From Vibrio celticus (GTDB taxonomy: Bacteria; Pseudomonadota; Gammaproteobacteria; Enterobacterales; Vibrionaceae): 64,000 nucleotides of DNA. The stretch lies in NCBI RefSeq assembly GCF_024347335.1, contig NZ_AP025463.1, positions 1,240,001 through 1,304,000 on the forward strand. The letters are read 5' to 3'. The notes beneath the pieces are model-generated. The model worked only from the letters and a program-made list of their open reading frames with translations. It did no database searches and was not told the DNA's origin. Below, one piece after another: positions 53,521 through 61,960 of this stretch. The position numbers and the translations under genes are program-made. Numbering within the stretch: position 1 is the stretch's first letter; the number at the start of each line of letters is the position of its first letter.

Positions 53521-54179
53521 TGTCAAAATACTATATTGAAATTCAGAAGTTAGTGAACGATGCGCTGGGCGAGCTGTATGCTCTGCATAAGTCTGGCAAA
53601 GCGATCGACGCGCCTATCGCGAACAACCTTTATCTTGTTCGTTGGGTAACAAAAGCGATTAAATCTCAAGCTTATGATCGCGTGATTGTGCCTGACTTAG
53701 TTCGCTGGCAGAAACAGGGTCGCTCAAAAGGCAATAACTCTGATTTAACTTTTACCTTTAAACGCATTTCTGCATTTTACAGACGTTTTTTCCCTGAAGG
53801 CGAAGAGCCTAAAGTGCTAAAAGACAGTGATGTTGAAGCGTTCATGGACAAAATGTACGAGATGGGTTGGAGCGTATCGAGTGAAGATGAGCTAACGACT
53901 GGCGGCAAGATTCAATTCTTCACCGATGGTGAGCACTCTTTTGCTTTGTGTGGCAAACAGTGTGACGACTCTTTCGACGGTGAGTTGATGGTTAAGCCGA
54001 TGAACTGGTTTGTTCGTGGTAACCACGCAGAGTTCATCCAAGCGGCGATGGAAGCGGGTTTCATGCTTCACAAAGTAACGGACTATAAGTCTGCGGTGAA
54101 GTATCACGGTGAATACATCGTTTACCCTGCTAACCAAGGCAACCAATTGGCTGAGATCCCAATTAGCGTTATCGGCTAG
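53520..54179 (+). CDS. DUF2913 family protein
   Basis: 219-residue cytoplasmic protein of unknown function, a family largely confined to Vibrio and relatives. MSKYYIEIQKLVNDALGELY and LYLVRWVTKAIKSQAYDRVIV near the N-terminus, then RWQKQGRSKGNNSDLT, match DUF2913. The start overlaps the bcr stop by one base (TAATG), so translation is probably coupled to the exporter. The frame upstream of 53520 is open but belongs to bcr. Confidence 0.83.
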   Translation: MSKYYIEIQKLVNDALGELYALHKSGKAIDAPIANNLYLVRWVTKAIKSQAYDRVIVPDLVRWQKQGRSKGNNSDLTFTFKRISAFYRRFFPEGEEPKVLKDSDVEAFMDKMYEMGWSVSSEDELTTGGKIQFFTDGEHSFALCGKQCDDSFDGELMVKPMNWFVRGNHAEFIQAAMEAGFMLHKVTDYKSAVKYHGEYIVYPANQGNQLAEIPISVIG

Positions 54180-54210
54180 TAGCGGATTCGGGATGCGAGA
54201 TGAGAGATAC

Positions 54211-54238
54211 GAAGAGCGGAATTATCCGCTCTTTTTTT
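54211..54238 (+). terminator. Terminator after the DUF2913 gene
   Basis: Stem AGAGCGGA / TCCGCTCT with a short loop and a run of seven T. Confidence 0.87.
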
Positions 54239-54256
54239 GCCTCTCATAGCGCGTGT

Positions 54257-54402
54257 CGCAAATTTGCTGTTAAGTCTCTTCTCATCCCGTCACTCGAATC
54301 CCGAATTTGCTTTTAATCTTTTAGCATCCCGTCACTCGAATCCCGAATTTGCTTTTAATCTTTTAGCATCTCGTTACTCGAATCCCGTATCTGCTTTTAA
54401 TC
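54257..54402. repeat. 42-bp tandem repeat, about 3.5 copies
   Basis: Copies begin CATCCCGTCACTCGAATCCC at 54283 and 54325 and CATCTCGTTACTCGAATCCC at 54367; a degenerate part copy precedes them. The last copy runs into the ybjT stop codon (54397-54399). Confidence 0.88.
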
Positions 54403-55827
54403 CTGCTCTTTAGCTTGCTTCTCAATCGCCTTTACCATGCCTTTAAAGATAAATAGGTGAGCAGGCATCATCGCAAACCAATACAGTAACCCTAGAAAGC
54501 CTTTAGGGTGCCACCACGCTGAAATGTTCAGCTCGCGAGAGTCTCCGAGGTCAGAGACGGTAATCTCGAGTCGCCCTAAACCGGGGCCTTTCATACCGAA
54601 AAGCAGGGATAAAAACTGATTCTCTTCACAGCGAATGACCTTCCATGAATCGATTTTGTCACCGACTTTTAGGTTGGGCCCTTCTGGCATTTGTCGAACC
54701 GGTACACCGCCACCGAAAAGAACATCCAACCATTCGCGTGTGCGCCATAAAGTGTTAGCAAAGAAGTAACCTTGCTTCGGGCTTCCGATTTGCTGAGCAA
54801 CATGCCAAAGCGATTCCAATGAAGCGCTTGAGGTGATACTTGCGCCTGTTTTCTTCGGGTAATAGCCATACCCAGCTTGCCAGCGTTTGAATGCGGTTTT
54901 ATCAAAGCCCCATACATTGCTTTTGACAAAGTTTCCTTCAGCGTGAATGGCTTGTTCAACCATATTTTCGAACGAGATAAGCTTCTGAGGGTACTTTTCT
55001 CTAATGATGGTCGAACTGGCGATGAAGTCGTGCTTTAAGCCTGCAAGTAGTGCTCTACCTATGTTAGACGGTACAGAAGTCACCACACCTAACCAATATG
55101 AAGCAATCTTTGGTGTCAGTAGCGATGTCGCCCATAGTCTGAGTGGACGATCGGCGGTTTTGGCAATATGAGCAAATTGGTTTCGGTAAGAGACAATATC
55201 CGGCCCGCCAACCTCAAAGGTTTGGCTTTCGCTAGGCGTGTCTTGTGCGAGTTTTAGTAAATAGTGGTTCAGGTTCTGCAAAGCAATCGGGTTGGCTTTA
55301 GAGTCAACCCATTTTGGCGCAATCATAATCGGCAAGTTGTACACGAAATCTCGCATGATCTCGAATGCCGCAGATCCTGGGCCAATGATCACGCCAGCTT
55401 GAAGTTCGGTAACGGGTACAGGCCCTTTACGAAGCAATTCGCCGGTTTTCTTTCTCGCTTGAAGATGCTCTGAATCACCTGTCTGAGGCTGTAAAGAGCT
55501 CAGGTAGATGACGTGTTGATTCTTTGGGCCAAGAGCCGAAACAAAGTTACGGGCTAAGTTCAGCTCATAATCGATAAAGTCGTGGCCTTCTGCCATGCCA
55601 TGGACGAGAAAGAAGATAAGATCAAAGTCGGGGACTAAGGCTTGTGTCGCAGCTTGATCGGCCAGATCAAGATACTCAAGCGATAAGTTTTCGTGAGGCT
55701 CGGTCCGTGCCTTTAAATAGTCGATATGCCTTGCTGCTGCCGTGACTTGATAGCCTTGCTCAAGCAGGAGAGGGAGGAGTTGCGAACCAACATATCCAGA
55801 AGCGCCTAAAACCAGTACTTTCTTCAT
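54397..55827 (-). CDS. ybjT: NAD(P)-binding SDR-like protein YbjT with DUF2867
   Basis: 476 residues, the same as E. coli YbjT. The N-terminal Rossmann motif is VLVLGASGYVGSQLLPLLLEQGYQVTAAAR, then FFLVHGMAEGHDFIDYE. The C-terminal DUF2867 domain has SASLESLWHVAQQIG and LLFGMKGPGLGRLEI with WWHPKGFLGLLYWFAMMPAHLFIF. A C-terminal hydrophobic stretch (about residues 445-465) may anchor it to the membrane. The physiological substrate is unknown. Confidence 0.92.
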   Translation of the reverse strand: MKKVLVLGASGYVGSQLLPLLLEQGYQVTAAARHIDYLKARTEPHENLSLEYLDLADQAATQALVPDFDLIFFLVHGMAEGHDFIDYELNLARNFVSALGPKNQHVIYLSSLQPQTGDSEHLQARKKTGELLRKGPVPVTELQAGVIIGPGSAAFEIMRDFVYNLPIMIAPKWVDSKANPIALQNLNHYLLKLAQDTPSESQTFEVGGPDIVSYRNQFAHIAKTADRPLRLWATSLLTPKIASYWLGVVTSVPSNIGRALLAGLKHDFIASSTIIREKYPQKLISFENMVEQAIHAEGNFVKSNVWGFDKTAFKRWQAGYGYYPKKTGASITSSASLESLWHVAQQIGSPKQGYFFANTLWRTREWLDVLFGGGVPVRQMPEGPNLKVGDKIDSWKVIRCEENQFLSLLFGMKGPGLGRLEITVSDLGDSRELNISAWWHPKGFLGLLYWFAMMPAHLFIFKGMVKAIEKQAKEQD

Positions 55828-55925
55828 TGTTACTCCATTTATATCTGTGGTTAAAAACCGAACATTGATATAATAGCGCGATATTTATCTTTATTCATCA
55901 ATACGTTCCGTTTAGGTATCTCTCT

Positions 55926-57299
55926 ATGTTGCTCTCTTCAATTATTCATCACACACGAGGTGATTTTGTTCGCAGGCTTATTGCGATTGCACTGCCTATC
56001 ACCTTGCAGAGCATTATGTTTTCAAGCCGAGGCTTGGTGGATGTATTGATGTTGGGCCAACTTGGCGAAGCAGACATTGCAGCTGTGGGTGTGGCGAGCC
56101 GAGCAATGTTCGTGACGACCATAATGCTGGTGGGTGTTACCACGGGCGGTGCTCTTCTTACTGCTCAATATTGGGGGGCGGGTAACAGACAAGGTGTCAG
56201 AGAAAGTACCGCACTGACGTGGCTGGTTTCGACACTGTTTGCGTTACTGACCATTGCATTTTTCGTTTCATTTCCTGCACAAATCATGGGCGTGACGACC
56301 GACTCTCAAGAGGTCATCAACTTAGGCGTTGAATACATCGTAATTACCTCTTTTAGCATGCTAGCGGTATCGTGTGTCAGCAGTATGGCTGTAGGTTTGA
56401 GAGCGATGCACAAACCCGGGCTAAGCACCTTCTTCAGCGGTATCGGCATCCTGTCTAACGTGTTCTTAAACTGGGTGCTGATCTTCGGTAACTTAGGCTT
56501 TCCTGCGCTTGGAATCAAAGGTGCGGCGATTGCGACGGTACTGAGTGGCGCGATTGAAGTGGCGACTTTATTTGGTTATCTCTATTTCTCTAAGCATTTG
56601 TTAGCTTTTAAGTTCTGCGATATTAAAGCGGCAGCTTCGATCGATAAGGTGATTCGCTTCTTGAAGCTGTCTCTGCCGACCACGTTTAACTTCTTAGCAT
56701 GGGCGGGGGGGTTGTTTGCTTACCACGCGATCATGGGACAATCGGGCGTTCAAGGTCTGGCTGCGCTGTCAGTAATGACGCCGGTTGAGTCTATCTCATT
56801 GAGTTTATTGATTGGTCTATCGAATGCGGCAGCGGTTCTAGTGGGTAACCAGCTTGGCGCGAAAAATAATGAAGCGGTTTACTATCAAGCACTTGGCTTA
56901 ACAATTCTGTGTTTCTTAACCAGTATCGTTGTAGCCGTTTTTCTCTACTTCGTTCAAACGCCAATACTTAATGCCTTCAGCGCATTGACGGAAGAAACCA
57001 GAGCCCTCTCAGAGAAATTCATTCTGATCCTCAGTGTGGGTATTGTCATTCGCTCGGTGCCATTGACTGTGATCGTTGGGGTGTTGAGAGCGGGTGGTGA
57101 TGTGAAGTTTTGCCTCTATCAAGATTTGATTGCTCAGTGGGTGATCGGTATCCCATTGGCAGCCATTGCGGCTATTTATTTAAAGTTTCCACCGGAATGG
57201 GTATATCTGCTTTTTCTAACGGAAGAAGTCCTCAAGTGGGGCGGGTCGCTATATCGCATGAAAACAAGAAAATGGATTAAAAACTTGATAGGAAGTTGA
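55926..57299 (+). CDS. MATE-family multidrug/toxin exporter
   Basis: 12-TM antiporter of 457 residues. MFSSRGLVDVLMLGQLGEADIAAVGVASR (about residues 31-59) is the first MATE repeat, and GVQGLAALSVMTPVESISLSLLIGLSNAAAVLVGNQLGAKN the matching second one (about residues 275-315). It uses a sodium or proton gradient; which one is not clear. It is divergent from ybjT. The gene contains a run of seven G at 56705-56711. Confidence 0.92.
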   Translation: MLLSSIIHHTRGDFVRRLIAIALPITLQSIMFSSRGLVDVLMLGQLGEADIAAVGVASRAMFVTTIMLVGVTTGGALLTAQYWGAGNRQGVRESTALTWLVSTLFALLTIAFFVSFPAQIMGVTTDSQEVINLGVEYIVITSFSMLAVSCVSSMAVGLRAMHKPGLSTFFSGIGILSNVFLNWVLIFGNLGFPALGIKGAAIATVLSGAIEVATLFGYLYFSKHLLAFKFCDIKAAASIDKVIRFLKLSLPTTFNFLAWAGGLFAYHAIMGQSGVQGLAALSVMTPVESISLSLLIGLSNAAAVLVGNQLGAKNNEAVYYQALGLTILCFLTSIVVAVFLYFVQTPILNAFSALTEETRALSEKFILILSVGIVIRSVPLTVIVGVLRAGGDVKFCLYQDLIAQWVIGIPLAAIAAIYLKFPPEWVYLLFLTEEVLKWGGSLYRMKTRKWIKNLIGS

Positions 57300-57421
57300 A
57301 GTAGGGCGCACCAATCGCATCACTTTATCGTTGGCGTGTGATCTATCTTTCAAAATACTTCCTCCTAACAGGGAATTAGTGTAGATTCTCCTTCCAAATT
57401 CTAACTAATGCGAGCTGTTTA

Positions 57422-58093
57422 ATGTTAAAGCTGTCAGACCTATGTAAAGGCTATGTCGATGGGGGGGAGTTTCACCCTGTTTTGCAAGGTGCTGAATTAA
57501 CATTAAACCAAGGTGACCAGCTGGCATTAATGGGAGAAAGCGGTTCAGGTAAAAGTACGTTACTGAATCTTATCGCGGGTTTAGACCTAGCGGATTCAGG
57601 TGAAATCGCTTTTCCTCACTTCAATATGCACGACTCAACCGAGCGTGACCGCACCGCTTATCGCAGAAACAACATTGGCCATATTTTTCAGCAGTTCAAC
57701 TTACTGCCAACGCTAAATATTGCCGATAACATCCGCTTTTGCCGCCAGTTAAAAGGCTTACCTGAAGACAAAGGCCTCTGGAGACAGATTCTCTCTGCTT
57801 TAGATCTTATGCCTTTGCTTGGCCGTTACCCTGAAGAAGCGTCTGGTGGCCAACAACAACGTGCGGCCATTGCGCGCGCGCTGTATATGGAACCAAAAAT
57901 CTTGCTGGCCGATGAGCCGACCGGAAGTTTAGATGAGCGCAATGCAGAAGCGGTAATGCGTTTACTGACCTCTTTGGCTCGTCAATTAGAATGTACGTTG
58001 CTGTTGGTAACACACAGTGAAAAAGTAGCTCTGCACATGGATGGTAGGATCCGTCTACAAGGAGGGCAACTGCATGTTATGGCCCGTAGTTAA
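57422..58093 (+). CDS. ABC transporter ATPase, LolD/MacB type (AttE-like)
   Basis: 223 residues. Walker A GESGSGKSTLLNLIAGL (about residues 38-54), signature SGGQQQRAAIARAL and Walker B ILLADEPTGSLD are intact. The residue before SGG is Ala (EASGG) rather than Leu. YRRNNIGHIFQQFNLLPTL is the LolD/MacB-type Q loop. A run of seven G at 57461-57467 lies in the first 20 codons. It overlaps the FtsX-like permease gene by 20 bases. Confidence 0.9.
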   Translation: MLKLSDLCKGYVDGGEFHPVLQGAELTLNQGDQLALMGESGSGKSTLLNLIAGLDLADSGEIAFPHFNMHDSTERDRTAYRRNNIGHIFQQFNLLPTLNIADNIRFCRQLKGLPEDKGLWRQILSALDLMPLLGRYPEEASGGQQQRAAIARALYMEPKILLADEPTGSLDERNAEAVMRLLTSLARQLECTLLLVTHSEKVALHMDGRIRLQGGQLHVMARS

Positions 58094-60527
58094 GGCACTA
58101 CTCGGTCACTATCGACGTTACCCACTGCAGATTATTTTGGTATGGCTTGGTTTAACCCTCGGCGTATCACTTTTGGTTGGTGTTACTGCTATCAACCAAC
58201 ACGCCAAGCAAAGCTATGCGCATGGTGACAAACTCTTTTCGAATCCTCTTCCTTACCGTATTCGACCAAAACACAACGCCAATAAAATCCCGCAAGGCTT
58301 TTATATCCAGCTTCGCCGTGAAGGCTTTCAACAGTGTTCTCCTCTTGATCACCATCGTATCACTGATGAAAATGGCGCAAACTTCATGGTTGTCGGTATA
58401 GATCCTGTTTCTATGCTTCAGCTACAACCTGGTATTGCGTTAAAAGATCTCACTGCTTTGAACCTCATGAAGCCACCATATCCAATCCTTGTCAGTGATG
58501 ATCTTGCTGAACACATGGAATGGCACAACGGTGATTACATCCCTCTGATGGATGGCTCTGAACTTGGGCCTGTGGTTGTCGATCAAAATAACCTGATTAA
58601 TGGTACAAGGTTGATTGCGGATATCTCCTTGCTCCGAATGCTTAAACGCAGTGCAGGGCTTTCCGTGATTGCGTGTTCAGACATGTCTCCCGAGAAGTTT
58701 GAACGTCTTAAAAACATGTTGCCCAATGGTTTGACAATCTCTCGCAGTTCTAAAGCTGAGCTTGAGTCGCTAACCAGTGCGTTCCACTTAAATCTAAAAG
58801 CGATGGGCATGTTGTCGTTTGTGGTTGGCCTATTCATTTTCTATCAGGCGATGTCGTTGTCATTTATTCAGCGCCAGCCGTTAGTCGGAATCTTAAGACA
58901 AACAGGTGTATCGGGCTGGCAATTGGCTAAAGCACTTTGCTTAGAATTGTTGATATTGGTCGTACTGAGCTGGATCTGCGGTAATGTATTCGGTGTCATG
59001 TTAGCCAACCAATTGTTACCAGCGGTATCTTCAAGCTTAGGCGACTTATACGACGCCAACGTTGGCTTAACGATCGACTGGAATTGGCGATGGAGCGGCT
59101 ACAGCTTATTGATGGCGTTACTTGGTGCGTTTTTAGCGTGTGCTTGGCCATTGGTGCGCTTGCTTAGATCACAACCGATTCGTTTGACCTCTCGCTTATC
59201 TTTGATGCGCTTTGCGGGTACTGAGTTTACTTGGCAAGCATTGATTGGCTGTGGCTTCTTGGTTGCCGCTGTCGCCGTGTATCAAGCCCCTCAGACTCAA
59301 GAGACGGGTTTTGCGATTATCGCGCTAATGCTGATCAGTGTGGCGCTATTTACCCCGTTTTTGATGTGGAAGTTATTTAACAGCCTCTCTTATTCTTTGC
59401 GTTGGGTTCGCGCTCGCTGGTTCTTTGCTGATGCTGCTTCCAGTATGAGTTACCGTGGCGTGGCGACGATGGCGTTTATGTTGGCCTTAACAGCCAATAT
59501 TGGTGTAGAAACCATGGTCGGTAGCTTTAGAGATACCACTGATAAATGGCTAACACAGCGTTTGGCTGCCGATCTGTATATCTATCCAACCAACAATGCC
59601 GCTGCTCGTATGAGTAATTGGTTATCCGACCAACCTGAAGTGGATTCGGTTTGGTGGCGTTGGGAGAAAGATGTGGCGTCTCCAGTTGGTAGCATTCAGG
59701 TAGTCAGTACGGGTCCTTCTGAAGGTGAGCTAGAAGCGCTGACGATCAAATTAGGTATTCCGAATTACTGGTATCACTTACATCACTCTAAAGGTGTGTT
59801 GATCAGTGAATCGATGTCTCTCAAGCTGGGGATTCGCCCTGGCGACTACATTGACCTCTATGACAGTCTCGGATCTGGTTGGCAGGTTGTCGGTGTTTAT
59901 TACGATTATGGTAACCCTTACCATCAAGTCATGATGTCGCATCGAAACTGGCTGTATGGGTTTGCAGGGCGGGGTAATGTCGGCCTTGGCGTAATACTCA
60001 AAGACGATGTTAATTCACTAGGGCTTCGCAGCCGATTAGAAAGTGTATTCAGGCTTGGCTCTGAGCGTGTGTTCGATAACAACAACATCCACAGTCAAGC
60101 GATGCGGGTGTTCGATAGGACGTTCGCGATTGCAGATACACTAGGTAACATCACCTTGGTTATCGCCGTCTTCGGTATCTTCTTCGCGACGGTTGCGGGA
60201 GAAGTGTCTCGCCAAAGGCATATTTCCTTGCAGCGCTGTTTGGGTGTCTCGGCGAAAGAGCTGATCCTGACAGGTAGTTTGCAGTTGTTTGTGTTTGGGC
60301 TTATTTCCTCCTTAATTGCGATTCCGCTCGGATTGGCGTTAGCGAGCCTAATTGTTGATATCGTGATAAAGCAGTCTTTTGGGTGGTCACTCGAGTTACA
60401 AGTGATTCCTTGGGACTATTTGCAGACATTTGCATGGGCCATGGCAGCATTGATGCTAGCTGGTGCTTTACCAGTGATGAGAATGATTCGGAACACTCCG
60501 ATGAAGTCACTGAGGGATGCGCTTTAG
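58074..60527 (+). CDS. FtsX-like ABC permease (AttF/AttG-like)
   Basis: Large inner-membrane permease of 817 residues, start ATG 58074 after AAGGAGG. TM1 about residues 15-35, then a large periplasmic domain, a TM cluster with FtsX domain (about residues 240-400), and a second FtsX domain at the C-terminus (about residues 690-810, ILTGSLQLFVFGLISSLIAIPLGLALASLIVDI). With the ATPase before it and the lipocalin-like protein after it, it forms an export or lipoprotein-handling machine. The substrate is unknown. Confidence 0.88.
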   Translation: MLWPVVKALLGHYRRYPLQIILVWLGLTLGVSLLVGVTAINQHAKQSYAHGDKLFSNPLPYRIRPKHNANKIPQGFYIQLRREGFQQCSPLDHHRITDENGANFMVVGIDPVSMLQLQPGIALKDLTALNLMKPPYPILVSDDLAEHMEWHNGDYIPLMDGSELGPVVVDQNNLINGTRLIADISLLRMLKRSAGLSVIACSDMSPEKFERLKNMLPNGLTISRSSKAELESLTSAFHLNLKAMGMLSFVVGLFIFYQAMSLSFIQRQPLVGILRQTGVSGWQLAKALCLELLILVVLSWICGNVFGVMLANQLLPAVSSSLGDLYDANVGLTIDWNWRWSGYSLLMALLGAFLACAWPLVRLLRSQPIRLTSRLSLMRFAGTEFTWQALIGCGFLVAAVAVYQAPQTQETGFAIIALMLISVALFTPFLMWKLFNSLSYSLRWVRARWFFADAASSMSYRGVATMAFMLALTANIGVETMVGSFRDTTDKWLTQRLAADLYIYPTNNAAARMSNWLSDQPEVDSVWWRWEKDVASPVGSIQVVSTGPSEGELEALTIKLGIPNYWYHLHHSKGVLISESMSLKLGIRPGDYIDLYDSLGSGWQVVGVYYDYGNPYHQVMMSHRNWLYGFAGRGNVGLGVILKDDVNSLGLRSRLESVFRLGSERVFDNNNIHSQAMRVFDRTFAIADTLGNITLVIAVFGIFFATVAGEVSRQRHISLQRCLGVSAKELILTGSLQLFVFGLISSLIAIPLGLALASLIVDIVIKQSFGWSLELQVIPWDYLQTFAWAMAALMLAGALPVMRMIRNTPMKSLRDAL

Positions 60528-60528
60528 T

Positions 60529-61665
60529 ATGTTTTTACGGAATACTTCAACTAAGTTAAGACAACGAATTCTGTCTTCTCTGCTATTAATCAGTTTCTTC
60601 GGCATCTTTTTAAGTGTTTGGGGTTATTACTCTTATTTCATCGATCCTGGTGAAAAGGGAGTGAATGAAGTTAACTCAATATTGGTTAATGAACACTTCA
60701 ATGTGTTCGAACCTGTTTTGCCAGACCGTAATGTTTCGCTACCACAAGATTTTAAGTTCCACCCAGAGTTTCAGCACGAGTGGTGGCATTACTTTGCATC
60801 TTTGAAAGGTGATGATGGTAAAGACTATTCGGTCCAGTGGAGCTTTTTCCGTATCGCAACGGACGAACGTGAAACACCAGGGTGGCAAAGCCCTCAAGTC
60901 TATATCTCAAATGTAGTGGTCTCTTCTAAGTCCAAAGTATGGAAAGAACAGCGCATGGCTCGTGGCGGCATTGGCCAAGCGGGAATGACTAATCGTCCAT
61001 TCAGGCTTTGGATTGATAACTGGAACTGGCGTGCACTCGGCAACACCCCATTCCCAGGACGCCTTCAAGTGCAAACAGACACGTTTGGAGTTGAACTCGA
61101 CACCATTGCAAAAGGGCCCTATGTGCTCAACGGCGATAACGGTTATCAGAAAAAGCACGACTTATTACCTGTCGCGTCTTATAACTTCAGCGCTCCATTT
61201 TTATCGTTGAGTGGTGTGTTGAACCTAGACGGCGTTACCAAGGAAGTGGAAGGCACAGCGTGGGTACATAAAGAGTGGGGCAGTGGCTTACTTGGAGTGG
61301 GTCAGCAAGGTTGGGATTGGTTTGTATTTAACCTCGATGACGGCACAGCGCTAAGCATTAACCGCTATCGTCATAACCAACAGCTGCCTTACGTATTCGG
61401 TACATTGGCAACGCGCTCAGGCAAAGTTTACCAATTAACGGAATCCGACATTTCCATTCAACCATTGCAAAATACAACGTTGATGAATGGAAGACGGATG
61501 CCTTTACAGTGGATCATCAACGTCCCTAAGCATGATATCAACCTCACGACGCGTATTATACGCAGGGATATGTGGCTTCCATTTGTCATACCATATTGGG
61601 AAGGGCCAATAAGGGCGAGCGGGAGTCATGAAGCGACAGGCTTTATGCAGTTAACTGGCTACTAA
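60529..61665 (+). CDS. AttH/CrtC-type lipocalin-like secreted protein
   Basis: About 378 residues. An N-terminal hydrophobic segment (SLLLISFFGIFLSVWGYYSY) is a signal anchor. EFQHEWWHYFASLKGDDG is the classic AttH/CrtC start, and GTAWVHKEWGSGLLGVGQQGWDWFVFNLDDGTALSI the core. The frame also opens at ATG 60517, overlapping the permease stop; ATG 60529 begins one base after that stop. The fold is predicted to bind a lipid or lipid-like molecule. Third gene of the Att-like operon. A strong terminator follows. Confidence 0.85.
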   Translation: MFLRNTSTKLRQRILSSLLLISFFGIFLSVWGYYSYFIDPGEKGVNEVNSILVNEHFNVFEPVLPDRNVSLPQDFKFHPEFQHEWWHYFASLKGDDGKDYSVQWSFFRIATDERETPGWQSPQVYISNVVVSSKSKVWKEQRMARGGIGQAGMTNRPFRLWIDNWNWRALGNTPFPGRLQVQTDTFGVELDTIAKGPYVLNGDNGYQKKHDLLPVASYNFSAPFLSLSGVLNLDGVTKEVEGTAWVHKEWGSGLLGVGQQGWDWFVFNLDDGTALSINRYRHNQQLPYVFGTLATRSGKVYQLTESDISIQPLQNTTLMNGRRMPLQWIINVPKHDINLTTRIIRRDMWLPFVIPYWEGPIRASGSHEATGFMQLTGY

Positions 61666-61674
61666 AAAACACCT

Positions 61675-61701
61675 AAGGCTATCATTTGATAGCCTTTTTT
61701 T
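61675..61701 (+). terminator. Terminator of the Att-like operon
   Basis: Stem AAGGCTATCA / TGATAGCCTT followed by more T. Confidence 0.88.
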
Positions 61702-61890
61702 ATGCCTGCGACTTTTAGCTGCCCCCAATGAATTGTGCATACAGGTTCGATGATCTCATCTATACTTAATTCATGGTGCATAACAACATTATGGAATATA
61801 CGACGTATTGTTTAGTATTTGTAGGAAAAACCGAAGTTAAACATCCGAAGAAGTGATTATCTATCAATTAAACTTGGATATAAACTCGTG

Positions 61891-61929
61891 GTTATTCTTT
61901 GTTATTCTTTGTTATTCTTTGTTATTCGT
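61891..61929 (+). repeat. 10-bp tandem repeat just upstream of nhaA
   Basis: GTTATTCTTT occurs three times exactly (61891-61920), then a partial fourth copy GTTATTCG. It lies 32 bases before the nhaA ATG and just before the AAGGG ribosome-binding site. Confidence 0.95.
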
Positions 61930-61960
61930 TTATTTAAATAATAAATATAAGGGCGAAATC

